From the NCBI GenBank assembly GCA_009741485.1, contig CM019216.1:54044918-54108917 (forward strand): 64,000 bases of DNA, given 5' to 3'. The notes below the pieces were generated by a model. It was not told the origin of the DNA and did not search any database. It saw only the letters and a program-made list of their open reading frames with translations. Shown here piece by piece: positions 61,455 to 64,000 of the stretch (positions are counted from its first letter, which is position 1; each line of letters starts with the position of its first letter). The DNA comes from Malurus cyaneus samueli (Eukaryota > Chordata > Aves > Passeriformes > Maluridae). A program made the position numbers and the translations under genes.

Positions 61455-64000
61455 CTGTGCCAAAGGAATAAAGATTTGAGTTAGGGCAGGGCTGAAGCAA
61501 GATGCTAACAAGACAACTGTTTGCTTCCAAGTTATTAAGATAGTGACAATTTTCTTTTATGCACTGTTCTGTGGTATCATTGTCATGCTGTCCACCTGGT
61601 GTGGTGGACACACCACATATACTAACGAGATTACTTGCTCCTTATTAAGTGGGAAAGCAATCACACACTGAGAACAAACCAAGCTACACGAGTTCAGTTG
61701 CACTAAAAAACTCTGTGACAGAGCCACAAAGAGAACCCGTCTTCCCTGAATGCCAATCAAATACTTGAACAGTAGAGCTGCACTTGCTGCTCCTCTCCCA
61801 TCCCACAGCTTATGACATACTTGGCTGACAACTGAAACCAGAGGCAAGACACCCCTGATAGTAGTTTTAACATCCATATTTTAAACATAAATGGAATTTG
61901 ATTTACCCCAGTCTGTTTATCAAGCAGAAACTCCAAACACAAACATCATGTTCTGCCATGTCCCAAGCTACTCCCAGGGCTGAACCACTGCAGCATACAA
62001 AGTCACCAATCTTTCAGGCCAGCTGCAAGTGCTGCACATCTATAGCTGAGCTGCATCCTGCACTAACAGCATGGTCTAACTGACAACACAACTGGACAGT
62101 ACATGTCGGCCAGTTTGTCCCAATATCCCATAATCTTAAATAACTAAAATGCCTTATTAAAAAAGTAACTGGAAAAATTATGTTGACTTGCAAGGAAACT
62201 TGCAATTTTCTAGATTAATCGAACAAGTCACAATTAACTGATCTGCAAATTCTACTACTCATTTTAAGTGTATTTCTTTGTTCTGACACCATATATGACC
62301 TACAGTAATGCTTTTCAGCACAATGTATTGGAAAACATCCAGAAAGCAATGTCTCACTGTGGATCAGGCACTTCCCAGATTTTTGTATTGTAACTAATAC
62401 AAATGGGGATGTAACTAACAACAAACGAACAAAAGAACTGTACTCATCTGCAGGCATTTAGACCCACAATACACTTCAACCTAAAAATCCAAGTTACATT
62501 CTTGCAGCACTCATACACTTGCAAACAACAAGGTTTAAGGAGGAGTTCTGCTCCCTGCAGGGGACTTGTCACCAGTCATCAGAATCACCACCTCACATTT
62601 GAACTTTTGTTTTTTAATGTCAACCTTCTGTTATCACATCTAAAGTTTTGCTTACCCATCATCTTAATTGCACAACCACTAGCAGAAAATAAGCTTTAAA
62701 ATTATAATATTTAGAGGGCAATTTTGTAGGCATGTCCCCACAACTGTGCTAGAAGGCTGAATTAACAGTGCAACCAAACTGTATTTTCAGTTCCCTTGAA
62801 GCATCAAGTTTCATTATTACAATTTCAACAATAAAAATCCATTCTCAATCTCTAAATTGCCAGTGCCAATTACACATCTGAATCTGAAGATTCTTCCATA
62901 AAGCTCTGGTTATTGTAAGTACACATGCTCTGCCATGAAACTCTTCTGTCAAGAGTTAAAGGAACAAACTCTCATCTTCTAGTTAGTATATAATCTAAAA
63001 TTCTCTATCCTGCTCTGTGTTTCCCACAGTTTATTACTTGGGCTATTCTTCATTTCAAGGTAAAAGTACTACAGGATTGCCTTTCTCTTACAGCTGCAAT
63101 TTTAGCTTCAATGGCTACATTAGCATTTAGTTACAACCAGAAGATTTCCACTAAGCTACATGCCTGAAATAGCATTCTGGATATGAGCTTCTTTCGGTTT
63201 TTGTGTTTTTTATTGGTTACAATGTACTGTTTCATTTACACATTTATGAAAATTTCATTTGATAGCAAACATTTTGCTTGGGTATAATTTGAGATTAAGA
63301 CACTTAAAAATACATGTTCATGGGTGCTCTGAATGTCTGAATTCTCATAATTGTTGGTGAAGTTACAGCCAAAAAATCTACTCTAATCAATGACTCAGCT
63401 AATCCTAAAATAGATGTGTTAAATAGCTCAGCAAACTTACTGCCATATTTTCTGCTATATCACTTCCACCTGCAAACTTCGAAACACCCAGAATACAGGA
63501 CCTGTATTGGTGCTAGAATGGAACTCAAGCTACTCACCACCCTCCTGTTTCTGCCTGTGGCGTTACTGAGATTCTATTCAGAACATCACACAGAATGGCT
63601 GCTCCTAAGGACATTAAGTACCTCAACAACTCATTTTTGGTATCATCATGCCCCCAACATCTGTACAGGCTCATGGAATCACCACTCTCCTTAGTCCTTC
63701 CCTTCCACTTTCAACATACAAATATTTTAAAGAACAACTGTAGGAAGAACTTTAGCATCGTAACACCACAGGAATCAGTCTTTATCTCAAGTGTAGTAAA
63801 TACTGTGTCTTTGACTGAATTTCAAGCTATTTCTACATTAGATGGCTACAGCATAAAAAATTAGCTCAGAGGCTTTTCCTGCCATCAGCCCATACTAGGT
63901 TAACCTAGTAGTGGTACCACTCACTAATGGACTGACTAAACCAGTTAACTGCTTTCAAGTAACTCCTCCATCTATCCTGAAAAACTGGTTGTACAACAAT
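61455..64000 (-). other. RMND1 intron upstream of the first exon seen
   Basis: No coding exon on the minus strand matches the RMND1 N-terminal part here, so the start-codon exon lies beyond the right edge. The sequence is AT-rich with nothing else recognised. Confidence 0.7.

Noticed and set aside
1..64000. CRISPR arrays, operons, prophage or other bacterial systems, and tRNA/rRNA genes
   Set aside because: No regularly spaced repeats with unique spacers and no cloverleaf or rRNA sequence seen; the window is plainly vertebrate nuclear DNA.

Overview
The window is vertebrate nuclear DNA, almost certainly from a bird and probably a songbird. It carries three protein genes in the order AKAP12 (+), ZBTB2 (-), RMND1 (-), which is the known vertebrate neighbourhood. 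It also has CR1-type LINE tails and avian-style endogenous retrovirus LTRs, and GC is low except at one strong CpG island. All coding calls rest on recognisable protein sequence and on GT/AG exon boundaries that I checked for codon phase.

Region by region. 1-5900 holds the main coding part of AKAP12 (gravin), already open at the left edge. It is split by a 653-base phase-0 intron (3355-4007), although in mammals this region is one large exon. A 3'UTR exon follows (6426 to about 9040). 9040-23615 is a gene-free stretch between the convergent AKAP12 and ZBTB2 3' ends. It holds a CR1 scrap, a 24-bp minisatellite, a decayed retroviral pol fragment, a diverged copy of the AKAP12 last-intron/last-exon junction, a retroviral LTR remnant, and a complete solo LTR with a 5-bp target duplication. 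ZBTB2 occupies 23615-28790 with two coding exons (511 residues); its promoter is most likely the CpG island at about 39440-41560.

The 12-kb first intron of ZBTB2 is odd. A 1.65-kb block (29670-31322) recurs almost perfectly at 37818-39471. Between the copies lies a 6.4-kb segment that keeps many more CpG dinucleotides than its AT-rich neighbours, and a 25-N gap. This looks partly like an assembly duplication and partly like an unusual insertion. 41560-48100 shows no gene. 48200-61454 holds ten exons of RMND1, the last 281 residues of the protein; the exon or exons with its start codon lie beyond the right edge.

The three genes do not form a pathway: a cytoplasmic kinase/phosphatase scaffold, a nuclear zinc-finger repressor, and a mitochondrial inner-membrane protein. 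The most interesting signals are the AKAP12 intron, whose retention would give a protein lacking the PKA-binding helix, the transplanted copy of the AKAP12 terminal junction between retroviral remnants, and the CpG-retaining segment inside ZBTB2 intron 1. I did not find evidence of a novel multi-gene system.
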